The notes: generated by a model from the letters alone, not told the origin. Shown: positions 11,003-20,105, counted from the stretch's first letter. The stretch: 21,662 nt of DNA from Gnetum montanum (GCA_015680685.1 MNCI01017909.1:749217-770878); one strand, 5' to 3'. Made by a program: numbers and translations.

Positions 11003-11330
11003 TGTTGGATATTACATACCTAAATGTTGTAAAAGCAATCTTAAAATCAGTATTCCCATGAAGGCAATGAAAACAAAGGGACATGTTCACACAAGACAAA
11101 TGGTTACAACTATTTGAGAGCAATAAGGGACTCAAAACCATGTTAACTTATATATAAGATATGAAGCATGAAGATGCGTACATAACCAAGTACACCTGAA
11201 TGAAGTAAAGGAAAGAAATAATTCGTGTGGAAAAGAACACACAACACATCAACTATGTGAAGAAAATTAGAACCTAATTCACATGAGAAATGAATGAGCC
11301 TTGAAAAAAGAGGCAACCACAAGTGAAAGA
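11003..11330 (+). repeat. Start of a 3' LTR, right end not resolved
   Basis: The sequence begins TGTTGGATATTACATACC right after the polypurine tract; TGTTGGA is a very common start of plant Copia-type LTRs. A TATATATAA string lies near 11147-11158. The right end is unclear, because an LTR-like block of the other orientation appears from about 11330. That block may have inserted into this LTR, which would explain the missing CA end. No partner 5' LTR is seen to the left. Confidence 0.55.
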
Positions 11331-11722
11331 TGATGTCAAACTATAGTGGAGAAGATACATGGAAAAGAGAATTGCACGCTGATGTGAAGCCTACCTCAAT
11401 AGACTCCAAAAGGACCCATTCCACAAGCTTCCTAAGCAAAATTAAACTTAGAAGCAAGAACAAGACAATGAATTGGAGAAAATTCCCCTTTTTATAAGAA
11501 AAACTCTCAAAATGTAGAGAATTACATCAAAGATAAGGAGCCAAGCTCAACTCACATCTCTCCCAAGGATCATAGAGGCCACACATGTTCCCTCTCAATC
11601 CTCAATTGCTCACAATAGAGCCAAAGCTCAAGACAAGACACTTATGAGAGATTCTCTCAACCTCTCTCAAGTGCTCTCCCTTGCCTCTTACTCAAACTCT
11701 TCTTGCACAAGCTCTCAAGAGA

Positions 11723-11756
11723 CCTCTCTTCTCTCTCTTCTCTCTCTCTTCTCTTT
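11723..11756. repeat. CT/GA low-complexity tract
   Basis: An almost pure run of C and T on the + strand (CTCTCTTCTC repeated). On the - strand it is a GA-rich leader 55-95 bases downstream of the TATA box. Such tracts are common in plant LTR leaders and also arise by slippage. Confidence 0.8.
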
Positions 11757-11809
11757 GAGACTAACCTGCTTCCTCTAATTACCCTAATTAGTCTTCTTCG
11801 TTGGACTCT

Positions 11810-11817
11810 TATTTATA
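11810..11817 (-). promoter_or_regulatory. TATA box of the - strand LTR
   Basis: The - strand reads TATAAATA, followed about 30 bases on by a plausible start region and then the GA-rich leader. It is the same octamer found in the 4600-5755 LTR. Confidence 0.5.
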
Positions 11818-11886
11818 ACTTCTTGGTGTGACCTTTCATCTTCCCTCCAATTCGCCATTTAATTTGATGTTTGTTACAATCCGTGT

Positions 11887-12009
11887 TAGACATCTAAAGG
11901 AAATAGTCGACATCTATCCCAAATGCAGAGATGCCAAAGTAGACATCTATAAATCAAGTTGGATGTCTATTATGCAGCTTAGACATCTAACTGTTAGGGT
12001 AGACGTCTA
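11887..12009. promoter_or_regulatory. Phased TAGACATCTA motif array
   Basis: Six copies of a near-palindromic decamer start at 11887 (TAGACATCTA), 11907 (TCGACATCTA), 11940 (TAGACATCTA), 11960 (TGGATGTCTA, the reverse form), 11980 (TAGACATCTA) and 12000 (TAGACGTCTA, a perfect palindrome). Steps are 20, 33, 20, 20 and 20 bp. In the - strand reading they lie 70-200 bp upstream of the TATA box, where an enhancer would be. The spacers between them are not alike. Which factor binds is unknown. Confidence 0.6.
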
Positions 12010-12240
12010 ACTTGCTATGGCCAAAATTAAAGATGCTCAATTTGAGGTCTAGAACCTCCAAACACCTTCAAACAAGTCCCCATAGCCCCCAAAACTTCCT
12101 AGACTCATCAAAATAAGTCCAAAACACTCCCAAACATGACAAAACACCTTGGAATCATCATCAAAAGGTCAACACAAGAAGAGACACACATATCCAAGAT
12201 ACATTGAGGATTACACAAGGGTTGAGTGATGTCCTCATCA

Positions 12241-13020
12241 CACGCAAATAAAAAGGAGCAATCTATGTAACTAAATCAAATTTGATAAGCAAGTATAACA
12301 CTTAGAAGGAAAGCAAGTGTAAATAAAGTTTTCTTGCCAAAATAGACATTGACAAAGAAGGATAGAAATATCATTCATGGTGATTAAAGATGATAGAAAC
12401 CAAAGTTGCAAGAAAGTTGATAAAGTTGAGCTCTATCCATGTGAAGAGCAAAAGACAAAACTTGCAAAGGATAGAAACCATTTTGTGAGGAAGAAAATAG
12501 AATACTTATATAAATGTCTATTTTGTACATGACCATACTATCCAATTGGCAAGCTCATAACTAATGAGTTGAGTGAGCAAACCTAAACCCTCAATAGAGG
12601 AAGAATACACAAAAGAAAACAAGAAGATTATAGCAGATAAAGAAAGCCTATGAAAGATGGAAACACTAGTTGATATATAGAAGATAGAAGTCCTAAACGA
12701 TAGAACAGACTATGATTCATTCTATTGAAGAATTAAATCACAATTGATGAATTCTACATAAGAGGGCTATGTCAACATGTTTCCATCAACACATCCTTAG
12801 ATGTGTTGGCACATATGCATAGACACCCTAAGCCTATATAAATGCGTAGACCAACTGCATTTATGGCACCTTTGGTCATTTCTTTAATGAAGCTCTTGCA
12901 ATTTTCTTTTGTAAGACTTAGTGAAATTTTCCTTTGAGTGCCCATAATGTGGATTGAATTGAGTATAATATACAAATGCTTGATAATCCCAGCAGTGAAT
13001 ACTGGTACACTCAATAGTAA
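12241..13020. other. No gene recognised; possible LTR remnant
   Basis: AT-rich and without a convincing coding frame on either strand. The part next to 13021 may continue the decayed + oriented LTR that follows: a TATATAAA string at about 12836 would sit in the right half for its promoter. I could not align this part to the 4600-5755 LTR by eye with confidence. Confidence 0.4.
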
Positions 13021-13338
13021 ACACTTGGTAACCCAATGGCATTAGTATAAGTTCAAGATGTGTATGGAAAGTGAGAACGGATGCTCTACGTTTAGGATAA
13101 CTTATCTTATCTTTAATCTCATTAATTAGTTAAAGTTTGATATTTCAATTGCTTCACCCTCGTAATACTTTTAAAGATAAAAATAATAAAATCATAAATC
13201 CAAATATCTTACACCTTAATCACACTTAGCCATATGAACAAAACTAACATAAGTGATTATTAGGAAGACAATGACCAGTAACCTCATGTTTGACTAGCAA
13301 GGATAAAAGCCACTTAGGTAGAAGGAGTCCTTGACAAG
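13021..13338 (+). repeat. Diverged LTR fragment, inverted relative to 4600-5755
   Basis: This stretch matches the reverse complement of about 4985 down to 4665 in the Ty3/Gypsy-like LTR. Shared landmarks in order: TTGGTAACC, GAGAACGGATGCT (GGGAACGGATGCT in the LTR), TTAATTAGTTAAAG, ACTTAGCCATA (ACTTAACCATA), GGAAGACAATGA (GGAAGACAACGA), and CACTTAGGTAGAAGGAGT (CACTTGGTTTGCGGAGT). Similarity is patchy, so it is an old copy of a related LTR in the + orientation. Confidence 0.6.
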
Positions 13339-13346
13339 GAGACCAA

Positions 13347-13425
13347 TGATGAGTAGTGAGCAGTCACTATGTCTAACCATACAAATCACAAGCACATCAT
13401 ATGATCTGGTCAAATTCTATGAACG
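13347..13425 (-). repeat. Diverged LTR end, same orientation as 4600-5755
   Basis: It starts TGATGAGTAGTGAG and continues with CTAACCATACAAAT and TCTGGTCAAATTC, against TGATGAGTGGCGAG, CTCAACCATACAAAT and CCGGTCGAACTCC at the primer-site end of the 4600-5755 LTR. Many differences are C-to-T or G-to-A at former CG or CNG sites. It sits a few bases right of the oppositely oriented fragment. No primer-binding site is seen to its left. Confidence 0.6.
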
Positions 13426-13730
13426 TCAATGACTAACATATTTAAGTACAAAGTTTCAATCCCTGAATAGCAAAATTCACATATAGAAAGCCCATTCACA
13501 ATGATTTCTGCTTAAAACTGTTAGCACTAATTGTGCTCTATGACCCAAGATACCAGGAGTTTTCTCTTATCACAAATAAAAAATACATTTAAATAGTTGA
13601 TCCAAAGCAACAATACAATGATGTATTATTTGTATGATTTCCTCTAAAAAACAAAACTTGTGATGAGTATATACAAATATATCCACTTGTAGTAAAACTG
13701 CATTATTCACGCAGGAATAAAAAAACTTAC

Positions 13731-13824
13731 CCAATGTTGTAGAACTTGAATCAAAATCACCCGTTAAAAACAAATTACATAGACAATTTCTTTTATCATA
13801 ATTGCTTTTTCGATTATCTTCAAC
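13731..13824 (-). other. Candidate exon with good splice signals
   Basis: On the - strand a 94-bp stretch is preceded by ACAATTTTCAG and followed by GTAAGTTTTT, both near-consensus plant splice signals. It lies 3' of the gene remnant at 14019-15308 on the same strand and could be its next exon, with an intron starting at GTGAAA near the TGA at 14019. One frame stays open across it. This is a splice-signal guess without transcript or homology support. The rest of 13430-14018 shows nothing else. Confidence 0.25.
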
Positions 13825-14018
13825 CTGAAAATTGTAGCCAAGGAAAAGTGTTGATCTGTGCCTTAGCCTTGAAGGTATTATTACCCTCAAATCAGTATAA
13901 ATATAATTGAAATCATTCACAAATTAAAATAAAATAAATATAAATAAAATTAATTCCTGGTCCTGAAAATACACTGAAAAAGAAAAGATGAAATATCAAT
14001 TACTTGTATGTTTCGCTT

Positions 14019-15308
14019 TCACAATTCTTCCAAAATTCCTCTTAGCAGTATAAAAGGTATATGCACAGGTTCAAAACATCCTTGTTGACGATATGCCTGG
14101 ACAATTTTACCCATTTTTGAGATTGGTATTGGAATAGGTGCTTTGATATCATCCATGTATGTTTCATAATCGTATATATTTCTGTGATCCACATGGGTTC
14201 TTTTGGAACCATGTGAAGACTAGTTCCACTTATGGTTGTGTTGGAAGAGACATTGTCATCAAAGATGAGCTTTTTGCGCAAAGAATTAGCCACTGCTTGG
14301 TCATCAAAACGACCCAAGGATTTCCCTTTTATTGGAGCCGGCGGCCATGATTTATAGCGATAAGATACTACTTGGTCATCAAAACGATCCAAGAATTTCT
14401 CTTTTATTGGAGCCGGAGGACATGGTTTACAGTGATAAGATACCATCTGTTTGTGAGGCATGGAAAATTCTGTTTGTGGAAATTTCCCCTTAGTTGTTTG
14501 CTTTGAACCAGAGATAGAAGCCACCGTTCCGGCCAGTTGTGCATAGAAGGCATAGCTTCAGCATCAAATTGACTCTGAGACTTACCTTTTCGTGGAGCCG
14601 CCGGACATTGATCATCACAACATGCCGTTCCACTGCCCCTGCGACTGGTATTGGCCATGGAATTTTTTTCATTTCTGTTACTGGAATTGATTTTCCTATT
14701 CTTTGGTGCAACAACCCATCATTAGAAATTCTGTTTGCAGTTTGTACCAACACCGCAAGGCATGCACTTACAAGATGCATTTTTAGACCTCTCCTTGCAA
14801 GGCAAAGGATTCATTTGGACCTTGCCACTGGTGGTTTGCTTGCCATTTAAATCAATTTTATTCATGAGAGCTCGGTTTCCAACCCCAACATTTCTGGACG
14901 CCTGTGATTTGATTTTGTTCCAGGTTTCTGACCTGCGCTGGGCACCTTCTCATACTTGTTGGCCAAGGGGGGTTTGGACTGTGAGGGTTTGAAAGAAACA
15001 GAAGAAGAAGAAGAATAATAAGCTGGAATAGCACCAACATCTGCAAGTTCGTTGGCAACAGCTTTGGTTTGCAAAGCTTTATGTTCAGTCTCTGCCCTGG
15101 ATTGAAATCCAATAACAATTCTGCTGCTTTCTGCCATGGGTTCGGCTTTCCTGATTTTAGCAAAGGTGCTCTGGCTCTTCTTCTGCAAATATGGCTGATT
15201 CAGCATGGCTGTGGTGGATTTGGAACGAGTCCGGATTGGGGCAGGCTCAAATATCATGGATGCCCGTTCTAAAACTGCAGAATTCCTAACATTAATGCCA
15301 GCAGCCAT
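14019..15308 (-). pseudogene. Unrecognised gene remnant with CPPAP repeats
   Basis: The likely start is ATG at 15308 (MAAGINVRNSAVLERAS), in a good plant context (GTCATGGCT). Coding-like sequence follows in three frames. From 15308 to about 14900 it is basic and Ser-rich, with a YYSSSSSVSF segment. From about 14910 to 14560 a second frame gives NRALMNKID, a Cys-rich part CKERSKNASCKCMPC, two stops (TAA TGA at 14719-14724), then CCDDQCPAAPRKGKSQSQFD. From about 14555 to 14200 a third frame gives HCKPCPPAPIKEKFLDRFDD and WPPAPIKGKSLGRFDD. From about 14210 to 14019 the first frame returns (YETYMDDIKAPIPIPISKMG, then CFEPVHIPFILLRGILEEL, stop). All three shifts go in the same direction, as from single-base losses. 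Introns are too short to explain them. I recognise no family; the motif CPPAPxK is the best handle. The LINE begins about 120 bases upstream. Confidence 0.5.
14294..14443 (-). repeat. Tandem 75-bp coding repeat (25 residues)
   Basis: Copies 14294-14368 and 14369-14443 align without gaps at exactly 75 bp and differ at only a few bases. Each encodes a PPAPIKxKxLxRFDDQ unit in the third frame of the gene remnant. A more diverged copy of the unit (CPAAPRKGKSQSQFD) lies at about 14560-14625 in a different frame. Because the unit length is a multiple of three, the expansion took place while the gene was coding. Confidence 0.8.
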
Positions 15309-15434
15309 GACAGTCCTACAATTTAACATCATCCTTGTGCAAAACATGGAAATTCTGATATATATTCTAAACGCTTGCTTTTAGACTAGCACAGGAAACA
15401 AAATGCAATCGAAAGCTCTGGAACAAAATAAATG

Positions 15435-17053
15435 TTACGTCATATCTCCCTTAAAAAAACCCAATTTGATTAGATTATCCCCAATCACTTTTAGCATGAG
15501 AGGGATCAATCTATGAACAATTATCTTAGAGAAAAGTCTTATCAAAATTTTGTAGACCCCAATAGGTCTAAAATGAGCAAGGGAGGAAGCATCAACCCTC
15601 TTGGGGATGCAAACAATTCTAGAACAATTTATCTCTCTTCGCACCTAGCATCTAGCCAACATCAAATTGAAAGCATCAAGAAGGTTGGGCCCAATAATGT
15701 TAATAAACTCCCTAAAAAATTCAATAGTCCAACCATCTAGCCCCAATGCTTTACCTTCCTTCATAGACCCAATGGCAACCTGTAAACAGAAGGAGCAGTC
15801 AAGCATTGTCCTCTTCTTCTAGCACTTGTCGTACCTCAACAGAAAGAGGCAATGTATGTTGTTTCATCCAAATCCTACCCCAATATTCTCCTAGCAACCA
15901 AGCCACCATTCCAAGATTGTCAACAGAGGAACCATCCACCACCATGCCAAGAGTGCTTTTATTCATTCCTCTAGACTTAGCTGCCACGAAAAAAATCTCG
16001 TTTACTGGTCACCTTCCTTGAGCCATCCATCTGATCTATGACCTCTATTGCTAGTATATTTCCTCCTCCAGATCTAGCTCTTCTAGTTGCTTCAAGATAC
16101 CAGCTTCTTCATCCTACAAGTCCTCACCCAACTCTTGCCTAGCTTGAACAATTTTCAGCCAGGATTGGAGATCCCTTTAACCAAATTGAAATGAGAACTT
16201 GTCCTGAACAACCTACAATTAGATACCTCATTTCAACTGTAATAGGCCATCTTGTAGAAAACTCTAAGGGTCTCCCCTATCCCCCCATAATCTCCCTAGA
16301 TTTCTTCCACCTAGGGGCACAACCATAGCTTGATCAGCCATGAGGCTTCAAATCTGAATGGTTGATGATGCCAATGTTGGGTAGCCTCAAGGTATTAGAG
16401 GATGGACCAGTGATCAGAAGCCTGCCTTTCTTTACCTGACACCTGTACATTAAACTGCAGTAAGAGATCAAAACTAATTCAAATGTAATCAATCTTAGAA
16501 AGGATTCGTTCAACACCCCTACGCCTATTACTCCACGTGAATTGAGAATTCGCAATATCCATGTCAACTAGCGAATGTAGCAGTAGAAAATTCTAAAATT
16601 CCTGGGCCCCTAGAGGAACAATGTAGTCCATTCATGACTTTTCCCAGGGGTAAAGTAGTTGGTTGAAATCACCCATAATAAGCTAGGTCCATTTGTCAAG
16701 AATCAACGCCACCACACTATCCAGCTCCTACAACCTAAGATCCTAAACTTAAGCCCCATAGAAATTTGTCAACCAGAGACCTTTTGAAGATACGAATATT
16801 GTAATGCTCCATTATGAGGAATCAACTAGTGAAGTCTCAGGTTTGGCCAAAATGGTCGGACCTCCCACATGCCCCTAACATGGCCTTAGGTGCTGATTCC
16901 ATCCCACCCATTTTAGGTGAAATGCCTCTGCAAGCTGTAGCTTAGTTTCCTGCAGGCAAACTATATCACACTCCTCGTTTTGTACAATCTCTCTTGGGTA
17001 TTTCTTTTGTAGGGCATATCTTATCCACTATAGTTCCAGGATAAGATCTTCAT
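15435..17053 (-). pseudogene. LINE ORF2: endonuclease and partial reverse transcriptase
   Basis: The start MKILSWNYSG (17053) matches the usual plant ORF2 opening MKILSWNCRG. After a one-base shift near 17025 the frame holds to 15435. Endonuclease motifs are in order: DIVCLQETK (QETK at 16941-16952), MGDFN (GDFN at 16662-16673), FTWSNRRRGVERI with KID (about 16510) and SDHWS (SDH at 16410-16418). Then come the reverse transcriptase entry motif GSMKEGKALGLDGWTIEFF (about 15710-15770), IPKR, and HFRPIG (FRPI at 15561-15572), ending at GFFKGD. Stops are frequent (eight or so TAG/TAA/TGA between QETK and the KID motif). Function in life: nick target DNA and prime reverse transcription. Inactive here. 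Confidence 0.85.
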
Positions 17054-18068
17054 GCACGATTGGTGGACCATCTCTGGTAGACCTCTTTCAGGGTTTGCTG
17101 CATCCCTAAATCAATATTCATCTGCATTTGTTTGTTCCTTGTAAGTTGACTAGAAGGGTGGTCAAGCTTACTGGACCCCATCGACACCAAAACATTGTCA
17201 TGGTCCTCCATTTGTGAAGGTGTCAAGTTTGGCATTTGTGGTAGAGGGCCTTCACTAACCATGTTGATCCACACACCTAGTGGGGGGAGCTCCACTCCCC
17301 ATTTCGTGGGTGGTACCATCAATGATGTGATAGGAGGAGGACTTTGTTCTTATCTCCCCACAACTTGCTCCTTTAACTCTTGAATGTTGGCATGTGGGGC
17401 TTGTGGACAGCCCCAACATCCCACGTGGATCCAATCACCGTCTTTGGGTATCACATCTTTAAGTGGTGCCCTAGGATGCACCTTTGCTAGCCTCCTATCT
17501 TTGCCTTGGAATTGGCAATCAACCACATCATGTCCATTCTTCCCACATAAAGAGCAACCCTTCCCTAGAGAAGCAGCCATTGTTTGTTCCTCATCCCCTA
17601 GCAACTCAATCACTATTTCTTTGACTAGATCCTTGGGGGACAAGGCTTGCCAAACACAAAAATGAGCAAACTTCATGCAATCCATGGACATTGTAAAATG
17701 GTCAAAGGAGATAACTCCCCAAAAAGGCCAACAATCATCATTAGAAACTCTAGATTCCACATCTTCCAGGGAATCTTGGAGACACACACCTAGACCAGTG
17801 CTATGGAGAATAGATTCATTTCCTGGTGTGCCCTAGTGTTCAATGCATGAGTGCCAGTCCTTGGGCACTGTAAAACCATGGTCCACCTAGAAGGACACTG
17901 TCCTTGTCCTCTTCAAACCTCAACCTCCTTAATTCCCCAGACCTCCATAGCCCATTTCTGGATGAGTTTCATCGAAGGTTGGGCCCCTAAAGAAACAAAC
18001 CTACCAATTAGACTGCACTCCATGGTGCGGACCCCTTCTTTCGATGGGCCATGAACTTGCAACCTCAT
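17050..18068 (-). pseudogene. LINE ORF1: DUF4283-like and CCHC zinc knuckle
   Basis: The N-terminal part (18068 to about 17935) gives CSLIGRFVSLGAQPSMKLIQ and KWAMEVWGIKEVEV, and after a frameshift EDKDSVLLGGPWFYSAQGLA, the typical DUF4283 pattern. After a second frameshift, from 17787, the frame is open to 17350 and contains the knuckle CSLCGKNGHDVVDC (CX2CX4HX4C, 17515-17556). It continues past one TAG to the stop at 17050-17052. That TGA overlaps the ORF2 ATG as ATGA. ORF1 proteins bind the element RNA. Confidence 0.8.
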
Positions 18069-18289
18069 CACACCCTCTTGATGAGAACAAGCCTCAAAAC
18101 CATCGTCCTCTAGCTTCCAACCACCCCCAGTGTCTTCACTAAACCCAACTCGACTGCAACACCCATCCCATCCACCCCTTCACCACTTACCTTGAGACCC
18201 TCGTTAGCGTTGCCTCCCACATCCTCAACAACTCCAACTCTTGCTCCAATGCCCACCATCCGTCTACTCCTCTATGCATTAAATTTTAC

Positions 18290-19152
18290 ATGACCTAATG
18301 ACTTTTCTTTTTCTACCTCATAATGTTAAAGAAGTAAGGTATCATTTACTTCAAGGGTTTGATATATAGAATTAGCAAACTATGTATACAATGTGAACTT
18401 GAAATATGTATCATGGTTTGCTTTGTTTGTGATATCTTATCCACAAAGGTATAATTTAGTATTTTTTTTAAATATATAATGCATGATAATTTGCTAGTTT
18501 TTTTTATTCGTGAAATAAAAGTTTATATTTATTTATTAATTTGAATATCAAGTATAAAATTTTTTCCTTGTAATGGTAGCTTATAGTCACATAGGCACAT
18601 TTAGGCCATACAATGGAGTAGAACAGAGGAGTGGTAAATTGACCAGTAATTGTAACCAATGAATCAAACATGAACTATTAAAAAGTTGTCGGTGCAATGC
18701 CTGAATTGTAGAAACATAAAAATAATGAACTATGTCCATTCCCTCATCCTAAATATCATGAACAAAGGCAGAAAATGCAAGGAGAAGTTAGTTGCACCAC
18801 AATCCCTGCGTTAGTTCAATGACCCACTACTTCAATCGGATGTTGCATAAGTAGGTTCTGTTCATTCTTCTAATCTAATGCAAGGGAGATTTCAGGGTTT
18901 GAAAATGGCTCTATAAGAACTATGGCACGTTGCATTTCCACATGTAAAACATTACAATCTTGTGTCTGATCAGTGGAAAGAGATCGGCAAGTTTCAGATC
19001 TATCGACTGATTTCAGGGGTACTGGGTTTACCTCCTTTGAGAAACTTCTATTTTACACAAAACATTATCTGAAATCATTTCGAGAATTGCGGCATGAACG
19101 AAAAGGAAACCAAGATACAAGAAATCCACAAATCCATTAAACTGATAAACCG
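18290..19152. other. AT-rich spacer; possible upstream region of VQ gene
   Basis: No coding region or element is recognised. T- and A-runs are common around 18460-18560. The right half could hold the promoter and leader of the VQ-motif gene remnant that starts at 19153, but I see no clear TATA box at a fitting distance. Confidence 0.4.
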
Positions 19153-19807
19153 ATGGCATCTTCTGGTAACGCAATTGACTGTTCGGAGGCCATCAAGGAA
19201 GCATATTCTCCAACTAAAAATATATCGGAAAGTAATGTTCTATTTGAAGTTCAGGATGACGCTGACCAAAGTCAATTGGATTCAGACCCTGTGTTGGATC
19301 AAAAATCTCCAGAGGATAAGTTTAATTCTCAGTACCTCAAAGAACATCAGCGTATCAGCGTTTTAGTTGCTACGGTATCCTGCAACAGGACGTGTCCCCT
19401 TCTTGTGTGAGAGATGTGTCAGGCCATCAAGATTCGCAGCCGCTTATCCTCAACAGCATCAACAATGGCAAAGATAATCACAAGGAGGGTAGGCAGCGGC
19501 CACCGAGAAAGCGATCAAGAGCATCCAAGAAAACACCGATGACAGTTCCAAACACAGATCCTGCAAATTTCAGAGCCATGTTTTGCAAGAATCCAACGCA
19601 GAAGCCAACGTAGGTGATGAAGAGCTGAGCACTGCATCCGCAGGGACGGCCAGTGAAGGTGACAGGATTTGTGAAACCGCTTCATCAGAATCAAATTTTC
19701 TTTCATGGTTACCTCATAGGATTTGTGAAAGACAAGAATTACTTTTGGAAACAATGCAAACCTGGAATCCTCGCAAGGCTGCTATGTGGCGTCCTTGGAA
19801 CCCGTGA
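19153..19807 (+). pseudogene. VQ-motif protein gene, frameshifted
   Basis: The start ATG at 19153 (MASSGNAIDCSEAIKEAY) opens an acidic, Ser-rich N-terminal part. Near 19355-19380 the coding sense moves to another frame, giving VSPSCVRDVSGHQDSQPL and then the basic core RKRSRASKKTPMTVPNTDP (from 19506) and ANFRAM (19566-19580). That core is the familiar lead-in to the VQ motif (FxxxVQxhTG) of plant VQ proteins. Here the Val position reads Phe, and a second shift at about 19582 is needed to read the Gln-Glu that follows (QESNAEANVGDEE). The frame then runs to TGA at 19805-19807. The motif's hydrophobic-Thr-Gly is not kept. VQ proteins are nuclear partners of WRKY factors and MAP kinases. Most likely a pseudogene, though sequencing errors could mimic the shifts. 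Confidence 0.65.
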
Positions 19808-20105
19808 TCCAAGTTGCCATGACGAGACCGCGGCCACCGATGTTGGCAAAATTTACGAGCTCGAAGTAGTCCTACTGTTGTCAAAATTTAGTGTTGGCAA
19901 TGAATTGGACGGGCAGAAATTTTCACCATTCAAACGATAAATCCTCCACCTTCGCCACGCTGCAAATAACGGACCCTAATCCTGCAACTATAAAATGGGC
20001 TTGTGGTAATTAATGGATGCTCTTCGGAGAACATATAAAAATATATTATGATTACGGGCTAGGAATTAAAATAAAAGTATTAAAAATAATCTGTATATGC
20101 AAACA
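19808..20105. other. No gene recognised
   Basis: In one frame the sequence stays open to about 19940, but I see no family and it may only be chance. From 19960 it is AT-rich and featureless up to the G-rich tract. Confidence 0.4.

Larger units (their letters stand above)
11330..12240 (-). repeat. LTR-like block, probably - strand, left end approximate
   Basis: Read on the - strand it starts TGATGAGGACATCA at 12240, has an array of TAGACATCTA motifs, then a TATA box (11817-11810), a GA-rich leader, and a T-rich stretch with CTTATAAAAAGGGG near 11490. That is the order U3, TATA, R, U5. The right boundary at 12240 is supported by the TGATGAG start shared with the 4600-5755 LTR; the left boundary is a guess. 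No primer-binding site was found next to it, so it may be a solo or truncated LTR. Confidence 0.5.
15430..18290 (-). mobile_element. LINE retrotransposon, 3'-truncated, decayed
   Basis: From right to left it has ORF1 (DUF4283-like domain and CCHC knuckle), then ORF2 with apurinic/apyrimidinic-type endonuclease and the N-terminal part of reverse transcriptase. The copy stops inside reverse transcriptase at about 15430, before the YxDD catalytic motif, so the 3' half and tail are missing. The 5' end is set near 18290 where coding-like and GC-richer sequence gives way to AT-rich sequence. This is a plant L1-type layout. Confidence 0.85.

Noticed and set aside
11328-12240. Solo LTR with exact ends TGATG at 11328 and CATCA at 12240
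   Set aside because: The 5-bp inverted ends are short and the flanking bases do not form a target-site duplication, so the left end is left approximate.
12772-13014. 80-codon open frame on the - strand
   Set aside because: Isolated, motif-free, and next to a decayed LTR fragment; most likely chance.
13570-13920. 116-codon open frame on the - strand as a protein gene
   Set aside because: Composition is that of translated AT-rich intron or spacer and no motif is seen; only the splice-flanked 94 bp inside it is kept as a candidate.
14539-14992. Open frames on the + strand opposite the CPPAP gene
   Set aside because: They mirror Cys/Pro-rich codons of the - strand coding sequence and show no features of their own.
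14019-15308. SIAMESE-related cyclin-dependent kinase inhibitor
   Set aside because: CPPAPxK recalls a motif in that family, but the repeats, length and remaining sequence do not fit, and no EIxRFF-type motif is present.
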